Source: Syngnathus acus (lineage: Eukaryota > Chordata > Actinopteri > Syngnathiformes > Syngnathidae). From it: a stretch of 64,000 nucleotides of DNA. The number at the start of each line of letters is the position of its first letter. Within the stretch, counting starts at the first letter, position 1. A program made the translations under genes and the position numbers. The notes beneath the pieces are model-generated. The model saw nothing but the letters and a program-made list of their open reading frames with translations. It was not told where the DNA came from and did no database searches. This document shows, piece after piece, positions 36,474-47,431 of the stretch. The stretch lies in assembly GCF_901709675.1 (NCBI RefSeq), contig NC_051097.1, forward strand, positions 11,970,539-12,034,538. The letters run 5' to 3'.

Positions 36474-37568
36474 ATGGCAAGTCAGTCGCAGGGCATCCAG
36501 CAGCTGCTGCAGGCCGAGAAGAGAGCTGCCGAGAAAGTGGCCGAAGCCCGCAAACGTGAGTGGATCCAAGCCGAAACCTAAAGCAAACCACCTTAGCCAA
36601 AAGCTAAACCCGAGCCGCTGTACGGGCGGGGGGAGGCCGCAACGCAACGCAACGCAACGCAATGGGACGCTTCCATCCGTCCTTCGCGCGTAACAACAGC
36701 ACCTACTAGACACGGACGGGACCTTTCCGGTTGCATTTAATATTGTAATTTGGCACTATTTATTTGTTCGTTCGGCCAGCAGAGAGTGCAGTGCATTGGG
36801 TCACATGAGCCTGCTTCCTCTCTCGCTCCGGGTTTAGGCGCCGTGAAACGCGTCAGCCAGCCAGCCACCTAGCTCGACCTGCTACAGTATTGAATTGAGT
36901 AGAATGAGGCGGATGTGCAAGTGCGTGGGGTGACGCTCAATTGAACCCAAGAGTGGCCACTTTACAATTTGACCCGAATCAAAGTGGCAAACAACTACTC
37001 GAGTCAGTTGTCTGCATTGTGAGTAATGCCGCTAAGAAATCAAAACAATATATAATAATAAATCATTCCATTTGTATAGTGCTTTTCAAAGACACTTACG
37101 CAAGCATTTCGAAATTAGATTGGAAAGTGGCACGTAGCTCAGTGTAACACTGTCATCTTAGCAAGAAGTGAAAAGTATGTTGCATTAAAACTCCTGTCAC
37201 AATGATGTCATCGCAGGTAAAAACCGGCGTCTGAAGCAAGCCAAAGAAGAGGCTCAAGCTGAGATTGAGCAATACCGGCTGCAGCGAGACAAAGAGTTTA
37301 AGACCAAAGAGGCGGCGGTGAGGACGCACCCGACAGACAGTTGACATTTTGCTTTGTTCTACGCCACCACAGCTGGGCATGTGCTTGTGTCCAGGCGCTG
37401 GGTTCCCACGGCAACAGCGCGGTGGAGGTGGACCGCGACACGGCAGAGCGCATGGGCCGCATCCAGGCCAGTTACCGTGGCAACCGCGACTCGGTGCTGG
37501 GTGACCTCCTGCGCCGCGTGTGTGACATCAAGCCCGAGTTTCACGCCAATTATCGCGTGGCCGGTTAA
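36474..37568 (+). CDS. atp6v1g1: V-type proton ATPase subunit G1
   Basis: Three exons, 36474-36555, 37217-37317 and 37395-37568, encode 118 residues. MASQSQGIQQLLQAEKRAAE begins the protein, and RKNRRLKQAKEEAQAEIEQY follows; both are almost identical to mammalian ATP6V1G1. The protein is a long helix that pairs with subunit E to form the peripheral stalks of the V1 sector, holding the ATPase head during proton pumping into endosomes, lysosomes and other organelles. The C-terminal third (VCDIKPEFHANYRVAG) is more diverged but keeps the CDIxPExHxNYR signature. G2 and G3 paralogues are less likely given the N-terminal match. AATAAA lies at 37811-37816. Intron 1 is 661 bp with nothing recognisable. 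Confidence 0.95.
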
Positions 37569-38576
37569 TGCGTTAGCCTCGCTAGCATAGTGCTCCTTCC
37601 TATGTGTTGCTTGCTGTTTATGTTCATTTTAGTCTGAAGTGGTATTTCCCAAACATGTCCAATTAAGTTATTTGTTCCTTTTTGTCTCTCCTCTCTCCCG
37701 ATTGGCTGCTGATTGGAGCCTTTTATTGTGAAAGTGATGTTCTCCTCCATGGCTCAAAGTGACTTCCTGTATGCGTGGGTGGGTGGGTGGTTGGTGCCCA
37801 TGTTGGTGTTAATAAATATGAACCGGCTCACATTGCGGTGCTGAAACAAAAGTGAAGCAGAGACAAATCATTCAACGCTCTTGAGCATCAAGCAAAAGTG
37901 AGCACCCCTCCCCCCCATTCGTTGTCATTGACGGACGGAGTGAGCTGCAAAGACGTCGGTGCCTGACAGCGTGTATGCCTGACAGCCAGCGTATGTTTAC
38001 CGTCCCCTGCAAGTAGCTCTGCTCCAACGGCGGGCGGGCCGGCTTCAGGCGAGCGAGCCTCAGCCTTTCTTTGTCAAACACCACATTCAAACGATGCGCA
38101 CAAATGAGTCGCGAGACACCGAGGGGGGGCGAGACCGGCTCGACGAGGACATTTCCGCTGTACACGAGGAGTGTACGGTGTAATGCCTTCCCTTTGTTGC
38201 CAGCTGCGTCGGCGGCATATGGTACGTTTCCGACCCCAAAGCAATGGCCAGGATTGAAAAGGCCCTCTTGACAAGCACCAACTGTGTTCTTGCCACCAGG
38301 AGAAAGAAGTCTCCTGCCATTAAACGTCACTGTGTTCACTTGCCAATCTTACTTTTGTTTTCACGGGGCGACATGTAATTTTGCAGTCTTGCTTATTTGT
38401 TTGCAAGCTGGCTAGCTCCAGGTTGTGGAGCGCGATCGCAAAGTGCCGCCGCCAATCCGTCGCTGCGACAACCGTCGTCGTCAAAATCCCTCCGAACCAA
38501 ATGAAGTCACGTGATTTGGCCAAAGCCACTCGACGACGTGGCTCCGCTCATGACGGGGCCGCATTATTCGTCTTCC

Positions 38577-38630
38577 GATTGGTCCATGTATTTGTCGGGC
38601 CCCTCCTGTCCGCCCTGCGCGATGACGTCA
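38577..38630 (+). promoter_or_regulatory. CCAAT and CRE pair, candidate promoter
   Basis: An inverted CCAAT (ATTGG, 38578-38582) and TGACGTCA (38623-38630) stand about 40 bp apart in a locally GC-rich segment. A 3' donor-like CTTGCAG|GTAGGT occurs at about 38829. No known gene starts here, so it could drive an unannotated transcript or an upstream exon of slc31a1. Confidence 0.3.
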
Positions 38631-39140
38631 CAGGCGGAAGCGGCCCCTCGGTCCTCAGACAGCGAGCAAGCACAACCGACCCACCGACGGACGACGCTCA
38701 TAACTCCTTCGGCCGCATCACGGTCCTTTTGGCCACTTTTGCTTGTATTCCTTTTCTCCAAAACGCAACGCTCCCTTTTTGTGTGCTTCGTCGCAGAATT
38801 CGGAAAAGAAATCCCGGAAGCCTTGCAGGTAGGTCAGTGGAGTTTGTGTTCGTGTCAGTGACCTCTGCACGCTTACGTCGTGTTTGTTGTGTGTGACTGA
38901 CTGACTGACTGACTAGTTGAGTACAGGTTAGTTTGTCCACTTTGGCCAATTTTGCATTCGCGTTAGCCTGTTGTAATGAGTCCCTTTTTTCTCAGTCCAG
39001 AAGTCGGCAAACTTCGCATCGGTGACGTCACGGACGGATCCGTTTTTATTCATAGAGCCTTGCATCAAGTGCGATAAAACATAGCGGGGAAATTGAGAAC
39101 AGATTCTCATGTCAAATCCCGAAATCTGAAGCAAAACAAG

Positions 39141-39756
39141 CAAACCAACAAAACGTGTGATCATCTGAAAAACACAGAAAGCAATCTGGATGGTTCGTGT
39201 TGGATGTAAAATATGGGGTTTGAAAACAATAGAAACGACTAAGACTCCCAAGTAAAAATAGCCGTTAAATATCTCGGAAACCTAAAGATGGTTTAAGTCA
39301 ATAAAAAAAAAAAAAGGAGCATTCCGTTTTCCATCTTCTCACATTGACCAAAAATGCAAATGTCAAAGTCTGCTTTATTGTCAATTTCCTCACATGCCAA
39401 GACACACAAAGAAATCGAAATAACGTTCCCACTATCCCACGGTGACAAGACATAGACAAATATAGATGTTTGTAGGTTCGACAAATATTTAGAATTTTAG
39501 CAAGCAAGCAAACCAACAAAACGTGTGATCATCTGAAAAACACAGAAAGCAATCTGGATGGTTCGTGTGGTTTGAAAACAATAGAAACGACTAAGGCTCC
39601 CGAGTAAAAATAGCTATTAAATATCTCGGAAACCTAGATACGGTTTAAGTCAATAAAAAAAATAAAAATGGAGCCTTCCGTTTTCCATCTTCTCACATTG
39701 ACCAAAAATGCAACTATAGATGTGTTTATAGGTTCGACAAATATTTAGAATTTTAG
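39141..39756. repeat. tandemly duplicated AT-rich segment with an insertion
   Basis: The segment starting CAAACCAACAAAACG at 39141 recurs at 39509 and both copies end GACAAATATTTAGAATTTTAG (39500 and 39756). Copy 1 carries about 100 extra bases at 39357-39459, including TCTGCTTTATTGTCAATTTC, that copy 2 lacks. The simplest reading is duplication followed by insertion of a short element into copy 1. Confidence 0.85.
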
Positions 39757-40748
39757 ATACGATGTGATCTTACAGCCATTGTTCTATTGTACCGAATCAT
39801 CAAAGAAACAGCTGACTGCCTCAAAGAACCCGATGACTTGCTGACATCACTTCCTGCCACCTGATACACCAACTGTAAGCATTTTCAGAGGTTAAAGGTT
39901 GATGCAGGAACAGTAAGTGCACCTAGAGGTCAAAGGTAGTATGGCAGGCGGATGACTCATTCAGATAAAAGGGGGGATTTTTTCTTTCTTTTCTTTTCTT
40001 GACGCATTGTCGACATGAAATAAGTGACCGATTCTCCAAACAGCCTTTGAATGCCAAGATACGCACGGGTGCGGCCTCTGCCTCGTCCCAATAAAGGACG
40101 ATTTTGTGCTTACGGCGCTTCTCGGCTACAGGGAGGCGTGCTCTTCTCTTAACGAGCTTTGATAAGATCGGCAGCCGCCCGCTTTTTGCCCGGGGCCGCT
40201 CGGCCAATCGCATTACGGCCGAGCGCCTGCGCCGTGTCGCTGAAGATGCGGTGGCGTCATCTTCAGTCGTCATGGCGACGAGGGCCTCTGCTTGGCTGCT
40301 GGAAGTAAGGTGAATTTGGACTTGCGCCTCATTTGAATTTGTTTTTCCCAGCCGGCCGGTCGCCCATCGATCCGCACGTTGTCGGCGCGTTCCCGTTTCT
40401 ACTTTACTGCCGGGCCCGCTCCGGTGACTTTCTTGCCTTCTCAAAGTTTATCCTCGGCTGACGTAGACTGGACCGCTCTGTGGAGACCTGACTCGGTGGT
40501 CTTTGTTACAGGTCAAAGACTAGACGGGAGTGAACTCTACTAAACTGGGCGAGCGAGACTAGCTTGTACTAGATTGGAGCGGACGTGGGTGACTTGACAG
40601 GACTAGTCTTGGCTCGACTGGCTCGAGTCACGGATCGGACCGGCGAAAGGTCAAAACAGGACCAGACTGGAGGACTGCACTGAAGTGGACTTGGATTCGA
40701 GTGTAAAGGTGTTGAAGTCCAGTTGTGCGCCTGCGTGTCGTGTCAGTC

Positions 40749-41919
40749 ATGAACCACAGCTCGATGCAGATGAACCACGACGACCACGCTCAACACGTCC
40801 ACCACCACCACGCCATGGCGACCACGCCCGCCAGCGGACATGACCACGGAGGCGGCGCTGCCGGAGGGGGTCACGGGGGACACGGAGGCATGGTAGGGAG
40901 CGCCTATGCCCACACGCTAGCTAGCGTGCTCTTTGTTAGCCTCCCCAACACTCAGCACGTGCTAACGCTCGCGCGCCGGCGCTTGCCTAGGCGATGACCT
41001 TCTACTTTGGCTACCAGAAGGTGGAGCTGCTCTTCAGCGGACTTCTCATCAACTCTGTCGGAGGTGAGCGTCACGCCGCTTTGACTCCTCCTCTTTTTCC
41101 TGCCTCCATTCGACTCCACCGGTCTTGTGCCCTCCAATCAGAGATGGTGGGCGCCTGCGTCGGCGTGTTCCTCTTGGCCGTCCTCTACGAGGGTCTGAAG
41201 ATGGGCCGTGAGACGCTGCTGCGGCGCAGTCAGGTCAACGTGCGCTACAAGTGCATGCCGCTGCCCGGCGCCAACGGCACCGTACTCATGGAGACGCACA
41301 AGACTGTCGGGTATGCCGCGCCAATGTTAGTAGCGTGACACTCGTCAATGCTAAAGTTCCAACAATCCCAAAAAAAGCCAAAGATAATCACAAGACTTTT
41401 GTCTCGACTGCCCCGTCCGTCCGTCCGTCCGTCCGTGTAAGGCTCGGTGCACGGGAAAAGATGATTATTATTAGGTTTTCTTTTGGTGGCATGACACTGC
41501 CATAATATCAACCCAGAGCGCCGCCGCACACTTTTGGATTCTCGAAACAACACCTCCGAGGAAGGACTCGAGGACATGCGACGATTCGTCCAATTATCTG
41601 CGTCCATGGCTTAACTTGTCTTTGCCGATTGAATGGGTTAGGAGTGGTCCAGGTTCTCATGTTCTATTACAAAGACGTACGCTGTCAGCAACGAGTGCCA
41701 TCTTGTTGTGTTATCAGGCAGAGGATGCTAAGCCCCTCGCACTTCCTGCAGACGCTGCTGCACATCATCCAGGTGGTGGTCAGCTACCTCCTCATGTTGG
41801 TCTTCATGACGTACAACGCCTACCTGTGCATGGCGGTGGCGGCGGGCGCGGGCGCCGGCTACTTCCTGTTTAGCTGGCGCAAGGCGGTGGTCGTGGACAT
41901 CACGGAGCACTGTCATTAG
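40749..41919 (+). CDS. slc31a1: high-affinity copper uptake protein 1 (CTR1)
   Basis: Four exons, 40749-40892, 40991-41063, 41142-41310 and 41718-41919, encode 195 residues. The extracellular N-terminus is His-rich ([16 protein letters not shown]) and carries few Met motifs, with one MQM. Three membrane segments follow: [20 protein letters not shown], the [18 protein letters not shown] segment and the last pair around [22 protein letters not shown]2 has the MxxxM copper gate (MLVFM) and TM3 the GxxxG packing motif (GAGAG). The protein ends in HCH, as in all vertebrate CTR1. The trimer imports Cu(I) at the plasma membrane. SLC31A2 is excluded by the N-terminus and the [10 protein letters not shown] tail. 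AATAAA lies at 42520-42525. Confidence 0.96.
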
Positions 41920-43078
41920 CGCTCGTCGTCGTCGTTGCCGCTTCTTGTCATCGGGTTGGGCTACGCCAGCAAACTCCGGTGTCAGACGGTGAGCGCGCAG
42001 ACCTCGGGGAGATGGCAAGTGTGGTTGAAGCAACGGCGTGGGAAGTGCACCTTGTAGCTTGATTTGCACGCCCCAGTCGGTCACTAATTTTCAAACATTT
42101 TGAGGAGAAGCGTACACGCTGGTGTCAGTCGTTATGTCAAGTAAGAGTGTTTTGTTAAATGTGTTTCTTCTTTTGCTCTCTGGTGACATGACAGACGCTA
42201 ATGCTAACTAGCTGATCATAGCAAGTGACCATTACATATTTTATCTATTTGTTTAGCGGCTTTGATACAATCAGACGGAGTCATTTTTCATTTATTGTTT
42301 TTAATGTAGTATGTCGCGAATCCACTGTGTTTACTTTTTAGAGGTCGTGAAAAGTTAAACGGGCCTTAAAAAAAACACGTCGCCTTAACGTGGCCAACGA
42401 GGGAGTCTCGATTTTGTCACGTGTTTGTCGTTCGACAAATGCGACTCACATTGTCTTGTTGTCGAAAGAAGGGACCAAACAGACATGAATGAGAAAAAAA
42501 TGCTGGAATCATTCAAACGAATAAAGTTTGTAAGTGTCAACATTCTGCCTGCATTCCTGCATCAAAATCCCATTTAAATGATTTCCCCTTCATTTTGATA
42601 CATTGACGGGAGTCAGCTGGCGGCATGGAGCAAGAAGGATCGCCAGTGACCAAAGCAAATGGAGAGAACTCGTCACCCAATGTTCCAATAGGAACTAACT
42701 TGATACATTCGTGTCACAGTTAGGTATTTTCTCGATGCAATTTTTTGTGTGGAAAAACTTTCATGCCCACCCCCAGCCCCCCTCCAATTGATCCAAATTT
42801 GAACTTTGATACCTCCACATTCATCACAAAACACCGCACATGTATTTCCCCAATTGTACTGTACAGGTTGAGAAATCGTGGCGTTTGACGGCACGCTCCG
42901 CTAGGTGGCGCTGAAGGATGAGGGGCACGCGAGCTTTTCGTGCTACCACTTCCGGGTCGGAGGTAACATCCAGCCAGGTCGCCGTCCGTCCCTCCCTGTC
43001 GTCCTGTCCATGATTACGGGCTGACGAGCCGCCTCCCACCGCGGTGGTCCTCGTCGGTTCTCTTGGTCCTCTTTCCTC
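41920..43078. other. slc31a1 3' UTR and slc25a46 promoter region
   Basis: The slc31a1 3' UTR runs to the signal at 42520. From there to 43078 there is no gene. A CTCF-like motif lies at 42898-42913, and a GC-rich 5' UTR precedes the slc25a46 start. Confidence 0.6.
42898..42913. promoter_or_regulatory. CTCF-like motif
   Basis: CCGCTAGGTGGCGCTG closely follows the core of the vertebrate CTCF motif. It lies 170 bp upstream of the slc25a46 start, between two genes on the same strand. Binding is inferred from sequence only. Confidence 0.4.
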
Positions 43079-45574
43079 ATGGCGTCCAGACGACCGGACA
43101 ACTTCGACGGGCTCGCGTACCGCGGCGGCCGAGACGAGCCTCACTACTCGGCGGCTTACTCGACGCGGAGCGCCGAGCCGCCACCGCAGTACCTCCACTG
43201 GGTCACCACGCCGCCGGACATCCCCGGCAGCCGCAACCTGCACACCGGAGAGCGGACGCCACTCTACGACGAGGCGCCGGGAGCGTCCGGCGGACCCGCG
43301 GGGGAGCGCGACTGGAACGCGGCGGCTGGCGGCCCGCCTCCGCCTGGTGAGGATACCTAGCCTAGCCTAGCGTAGCCTACCTAGCCCAGTAGGCTGTCTA
43401 CCGTCAAGATAGTTGAGATTAATGCTTCATTCGAGAAGGGGCTTTTCCGTCTTTCAAGTAGTAAAAGTGCACCAGGACAGCCTTTTCAAGGATGAAAGAA
43501 ATGCCTTTTAGTTCGAAATTGCGACGTCGGTAAAACAAAAGTTCACCACCGACGGGCGACACGGTGACGTCACTCGACCATTGCGGCCGACCTTCCTCCA
43601 AGGCAACATAACCAGATTGTTTTCCGTTCGCTGAGGGCAGTTATTCTTGACTGGCTTAGCTGGAAGAACGTTCGGTTTCCTTCCATCGTTGGTTTTCAAG
43701 TTTTGTCTTTTCTTTTCTATTTGAGCTCTCTTTCTAGGGACCAAAATGAGAGAGGCCAATGCAGCATTTTTAGGAAGGGACTCATCACATTAGCTCCAAG
43801 CATTTGACTGGAAGGCCATTGGCAAGCCATTTGAGCTTTTGCTCTTTTTCTCTAGAGCAGCTGAATCGCCTGGCGGGTTTCGGCATCGGACTGGTCAGGT
43901 GATGACGACGTCGTCACGACGACGCCGGCGTGTCGTCAGCGTGCCGCTAACCCGCCGGCGTGCCGGCGCAGTCTGTTTGCAGAGAACGTGCTGACTCATC
44001 CGTGCGTGGTCTTCCGCCGGCAGTGCCAGGTGAGCTGGCCGGCGCCGGCCTCCCCCGCCGCCTCCACGCGCCCGCAACCTTTACCTTTGTGTCGCAGGTC
44101 AACTACCACGCGCGCTGCCAGCACCTGTCGCCCTTTGGCGCCGTCGCCGTCATGTACGCCATCGGCAAGGCTCAGGTAGATGGCTGTGGGGGAAATGTTT
44201 CTTGACACCATGTGGCCGCTTTGTGGCGAAATGCTCATTTGATAGAGCGCAATTGAAGAAGGTGGTGTCAATCATTTGCTATTGAACAACTGAAAGAAGA
44301 GAATGCAGCAACCCCCGTTGTGGCTCTCCAGGGTCCCCGGGCCTTGTGGAAGGGGATGGGCAGCACCTTTATCGTGCACGGCGTCACGCTGGCAGCTGAG
44401 GGCATCATCGGCGAGTTGACGCCGTTGCCGCGGTAAGCGGCAGCTTGTGTTGCGGACCGCTCGTTCAGTTGGCCTCAGTTAAGGCCTTTGTGCTCTCCTA
44501 GGGAGATCCCTCACCGCTGGAGCGTGGAGCAGCTGGCCGGTCATTTCCTGCTCAAGGGGTTTGTTTGATTCTTTATTCCGCTTTTCTTGTCGTAGGGGCT
44601 TTCAGTTGCCCCAAATTTCGCTCCGAGTTGTTCCCGCCCTCTTCTTTCTCTGAGCCCGCCTTAATTTCTGTCGGCAGTTTGACGGCGGCTGCGGCCCTCC
44701 CTTTCTACTGCTCCAGCCTCATCGAGACCGTGCAGGTGATGTTGCCATGTTTCTTGTTTTTTTTTTTCTTCACTCAATCAGGTGCGCAGGAGTCAGGCAA
44801 ATATGCCAAATTAGAAACTTTCCGTGGCATTTTTCAGTGGGTCGGCCGGGCTCGGATTGTGGCGATTGCAAAAAAAACGCACGGGGCAGCTAGGCCAACG
44901 GAGGCCGTGTTTCTAAAACGTACGCAGCTGTGGCACGGTCCGCCCGCATCTCGCTGACGTGAGTCCCCGTGACCCCGCAGAGCGAGATCGTGCGCGACGA
45001 GTCGTCGTCGGGGCTGCTGGATTGCGTGCGGGAAGGTCTGGCTCGCCTCCTGGGCGTGGGCGCCCCCCACAGCCGGCGCCTGCTCCCCCTCAGCTGCCTC
45101 CTGCTTCCGGCCGTGTGCCACGCCGTCCTGCGCTACGCCGTCGCCGCCGCTGTCCAGCGCGCCGCCCTGTGGCTGCACCGGCGCGTCGAGGGGCGGCGGC
45201 CGGCCGATCCGCCGGCCGACCCGCTGGAGGCCCACTTCCCGGAGCTGGCGGCGGCGTGGCTGGGCTCGCTGGTGGCCGACGCGCTGCTCTTCCCGCTGGA
45301 GACGGCGCTGCATCGCCTCAGCCTGCAGGGCACCCGCACCATCATCGACGCCACAGACGGCGTGGCGGGCGGAGACGGCGGCCCGCTGGTGTTGCCCGTC
45401 AACACGCAGTACGACGGTGCGGCCGACTGCTTCCACTCCATCCGCCGCAAGGAGGGCTGGGGCGCCTTCTACCGCGGCTTCGGAGCGCTGGCGGCCCAGT
45501 TTGCGCTGCATGGCGCTTTGCTGGCCGCCGCCCGGACGCTTCTGAGGCTGCTGCTGGACGCCAAGGTGGGCTAG
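43079..45574 (+). CDS. slc25a46: SLC25A46, mitochondrial outer-membrane carrier-like protein
   Basis: Eight exons, 43079-43346, 43856-43898, 43972-44029, 44098-44175, 44332-44432, 44502-44558, 44678-44735 and 44981-45574, encode 418 residues, the human length. A polar N-terminal region of about 90 residues, rich in Pro and Arg, precedes the carrier fold. Landmarks are [72 protein letters not shown] and [13 protein letters not shown]. The protein is a solute-carrier relative that sits in the outer membrane, contacts MFN2, OPA1 and MICOS, and affects fission, cristae and lipid flow rather than acting as a proven transporter. Exon 6 uses an unusual GG|GTTTGT donor. AATAAA lies at 46060-46065. 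Confidence 0.95.
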
Positions 45575-47431
45575 AGGGCGCGCAGTGGCGGCGGCTGCAC
45601 GCTCGTCCTCCTCACGCCACCCTGGAAACGGCAAAGGTCCACGTGTGTACAGTCATACATATATCTAGAAGATAGCGTTGTGTGTCATTGGGTCGGGACA
45701 AATGACGCGCAAAAACGACCCCGTTCTTTTGGCTTTGCTCTGCCGGGCGGGGGCGGGGCAGCGCCGTTTCTCTGGGGGTCCTCACACAGTCGTGGCAACT
45801 GCGCGCGTTGAAACCTCCATCCTCACGAGCGCAAACGTGGCTCACCGCATTGATCGACTCATGGCACTTCCACACTCAAATATTGTCCTTTAGAATGTTT
45901 ACTTGCCCAATGCAAATATGTTGCTTTCATTGTTTTCCCCGCGCTGTATGTTTGTTGTGTATAGGACAACGCTGTTATTTAGCACAATGACCTCACCATG
46001 TGTCTGTGTGAGCGCATGAAGCCAATAACCTTTGCAAAATTGTCAGCAAGCCAAAGTGGAATAAATTCAAATCCAAATGTCACTTCTCTCTCCTTTTGAA
46101 TCATTTTCAGAATAAGAGGGGAGCCGTTGATGGTGTGGTGGGGTGTGGTGTAAGCACACCCGAATTCCACGAGTAGAGTTTCCATCCATCCATCTGAACC
46201 GCTTTATCCCCACGAGGATCGCGGAAGTTCTGGGGCCGTGCGCAGAATTAAGTGTTCAAATATAAGGAAGCGAAGTACAATGATGGACATCATCAGTTGT
46301 GCCCCCCCACTCCCCGTTCGCGAGGAGTTCAATACTGCGCACGCGCGTCTCCGTATTGACGTCGCCTGGCCAACCCGGATGTTACGGCCGATGACAGCTT
46401 GCGCTCCGCTTTGCGTTGTGTTTGCGCTCTGAATCGCTTTAATTCGAGTGCAGACGAGCGTTCCGCGAGGCGACGTGGTCGCTTTGACTCGAGCGGACAA
46501 ATAATCAACGGTGAGAGTCTGAACGTCTTCACTTGATGAAATGCCGGCTATGCCATGCTAGCTAGCTAACGAGTTAGCAGGAATGTTTTGTTTCAGATTG
46601 TCCTCTCACTTTGTCTTCTGCATAATCAAATGTAATCACCCGCACTGGCACGAATCCAACGAATTATTTCAATCGCGTCGTAAATCGTTTCGTGGTGACG
46701 TCAGCAATAATGTCGCTTCGCGAGGAATGATAAATATTATGATTACTGAAGACGTTGATTCATTGATTTCGAAATGTAGTGTTTCTTCAACTACCCAAGA
46801 GTCAAGGTCACATATATCTTTTAAAACAACAGAATATAGACTTGCATGAAGTAGAGTAATACCAGCACTCTTCAAATAATTGCAATTGAAAAAAAAACTC
46901 AATCCCATCATAAAAACGGCACTGCACTCTGTCTCAGTGTGGCGCATGCTTGGAGATCCACTAACATGACGATTAAGAATGGCCATCTTTATTGTTGTCG
47001 CTTTTTTTTTTTTTGTAGATTGAGAGGAATGTATGTCTGCAAGTATTGTTAGCCTCTGAGTGTGTTCCTACAGCGTTTGCGTGTGAAAGTCTGGCAACGT
47101 CACACGGCCAAACCCGCCGGCATGAACGGAAATCCCTATCTCCCTATCCCTCCCTCCCTCCCATGACCTATACTGTATGTGCTTATTATGTATGCAATTG
47201 TTATGCTGTCTGCGTTGCGGTCAATTCCAACTGGGGAGTCGTCAAACATGTCGAAGGACCCGCCTTCACGAGAAAACTTGCAAATGCACCACTGTTTGGC
47301 GCCTTTTTCCTACATTAGCATGTTTTTCAGATGACGGCCACCTCAAATTCATTTGAATTTGAGCTCATTGTTTTTGGCAGGCGTTTTGCCAGTGGGTGGG
47401 GAGGGACGTGGCCCGAGGCCGGCGCGTCAGG
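45575..47431. other. slc25a46-lmbrd2 intergenic region
   Basis: After the slc25a46 signal at 46060, a second copy of the CCGCTTTATCC-type repeat end lies at 46178-46225. A GC-rich island at about 46300-46510 ends in an AACG|GTGAGA donor and is a likely lmbrd2 non-coding first exon. Its partner acceptor is at 47380. Between them the sequence is AT-rich with nothing recognisable. Confidence 0.6.
46178..46225. repeat. terminus of an interspersed teleost repeat
   Basis: CCATCCATCCATCTGAACCGC followed by TTTATCCCCACGAGGATCGCGG matches the copy at 32655-32700. Confidence 0.55.

Larger units (their letters stand above)
37569..40748. other. atp6v1g1-slc31a1 intergenic region
   Basis: This is the longest gene-poor stretch. 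It holds the atp6v1g1 3' UTR, a possible promoter at 38577-38630, a duplicated repeat at 39141-39756 and GC-rich sequence from about 40050 that may include slc31a1 non-coding exons, for example one ending at a GTAAG|GTGAAT donor near 40311. No conserved coding exon is recognisable. Confidence 0.55.

Noticed and set aside
38381-38896. A 171-codon coding gene
   Set aside because: No ATG in good context, no homology I recognise and no conserved composition. Only the promoter-like motifs there merit a look.
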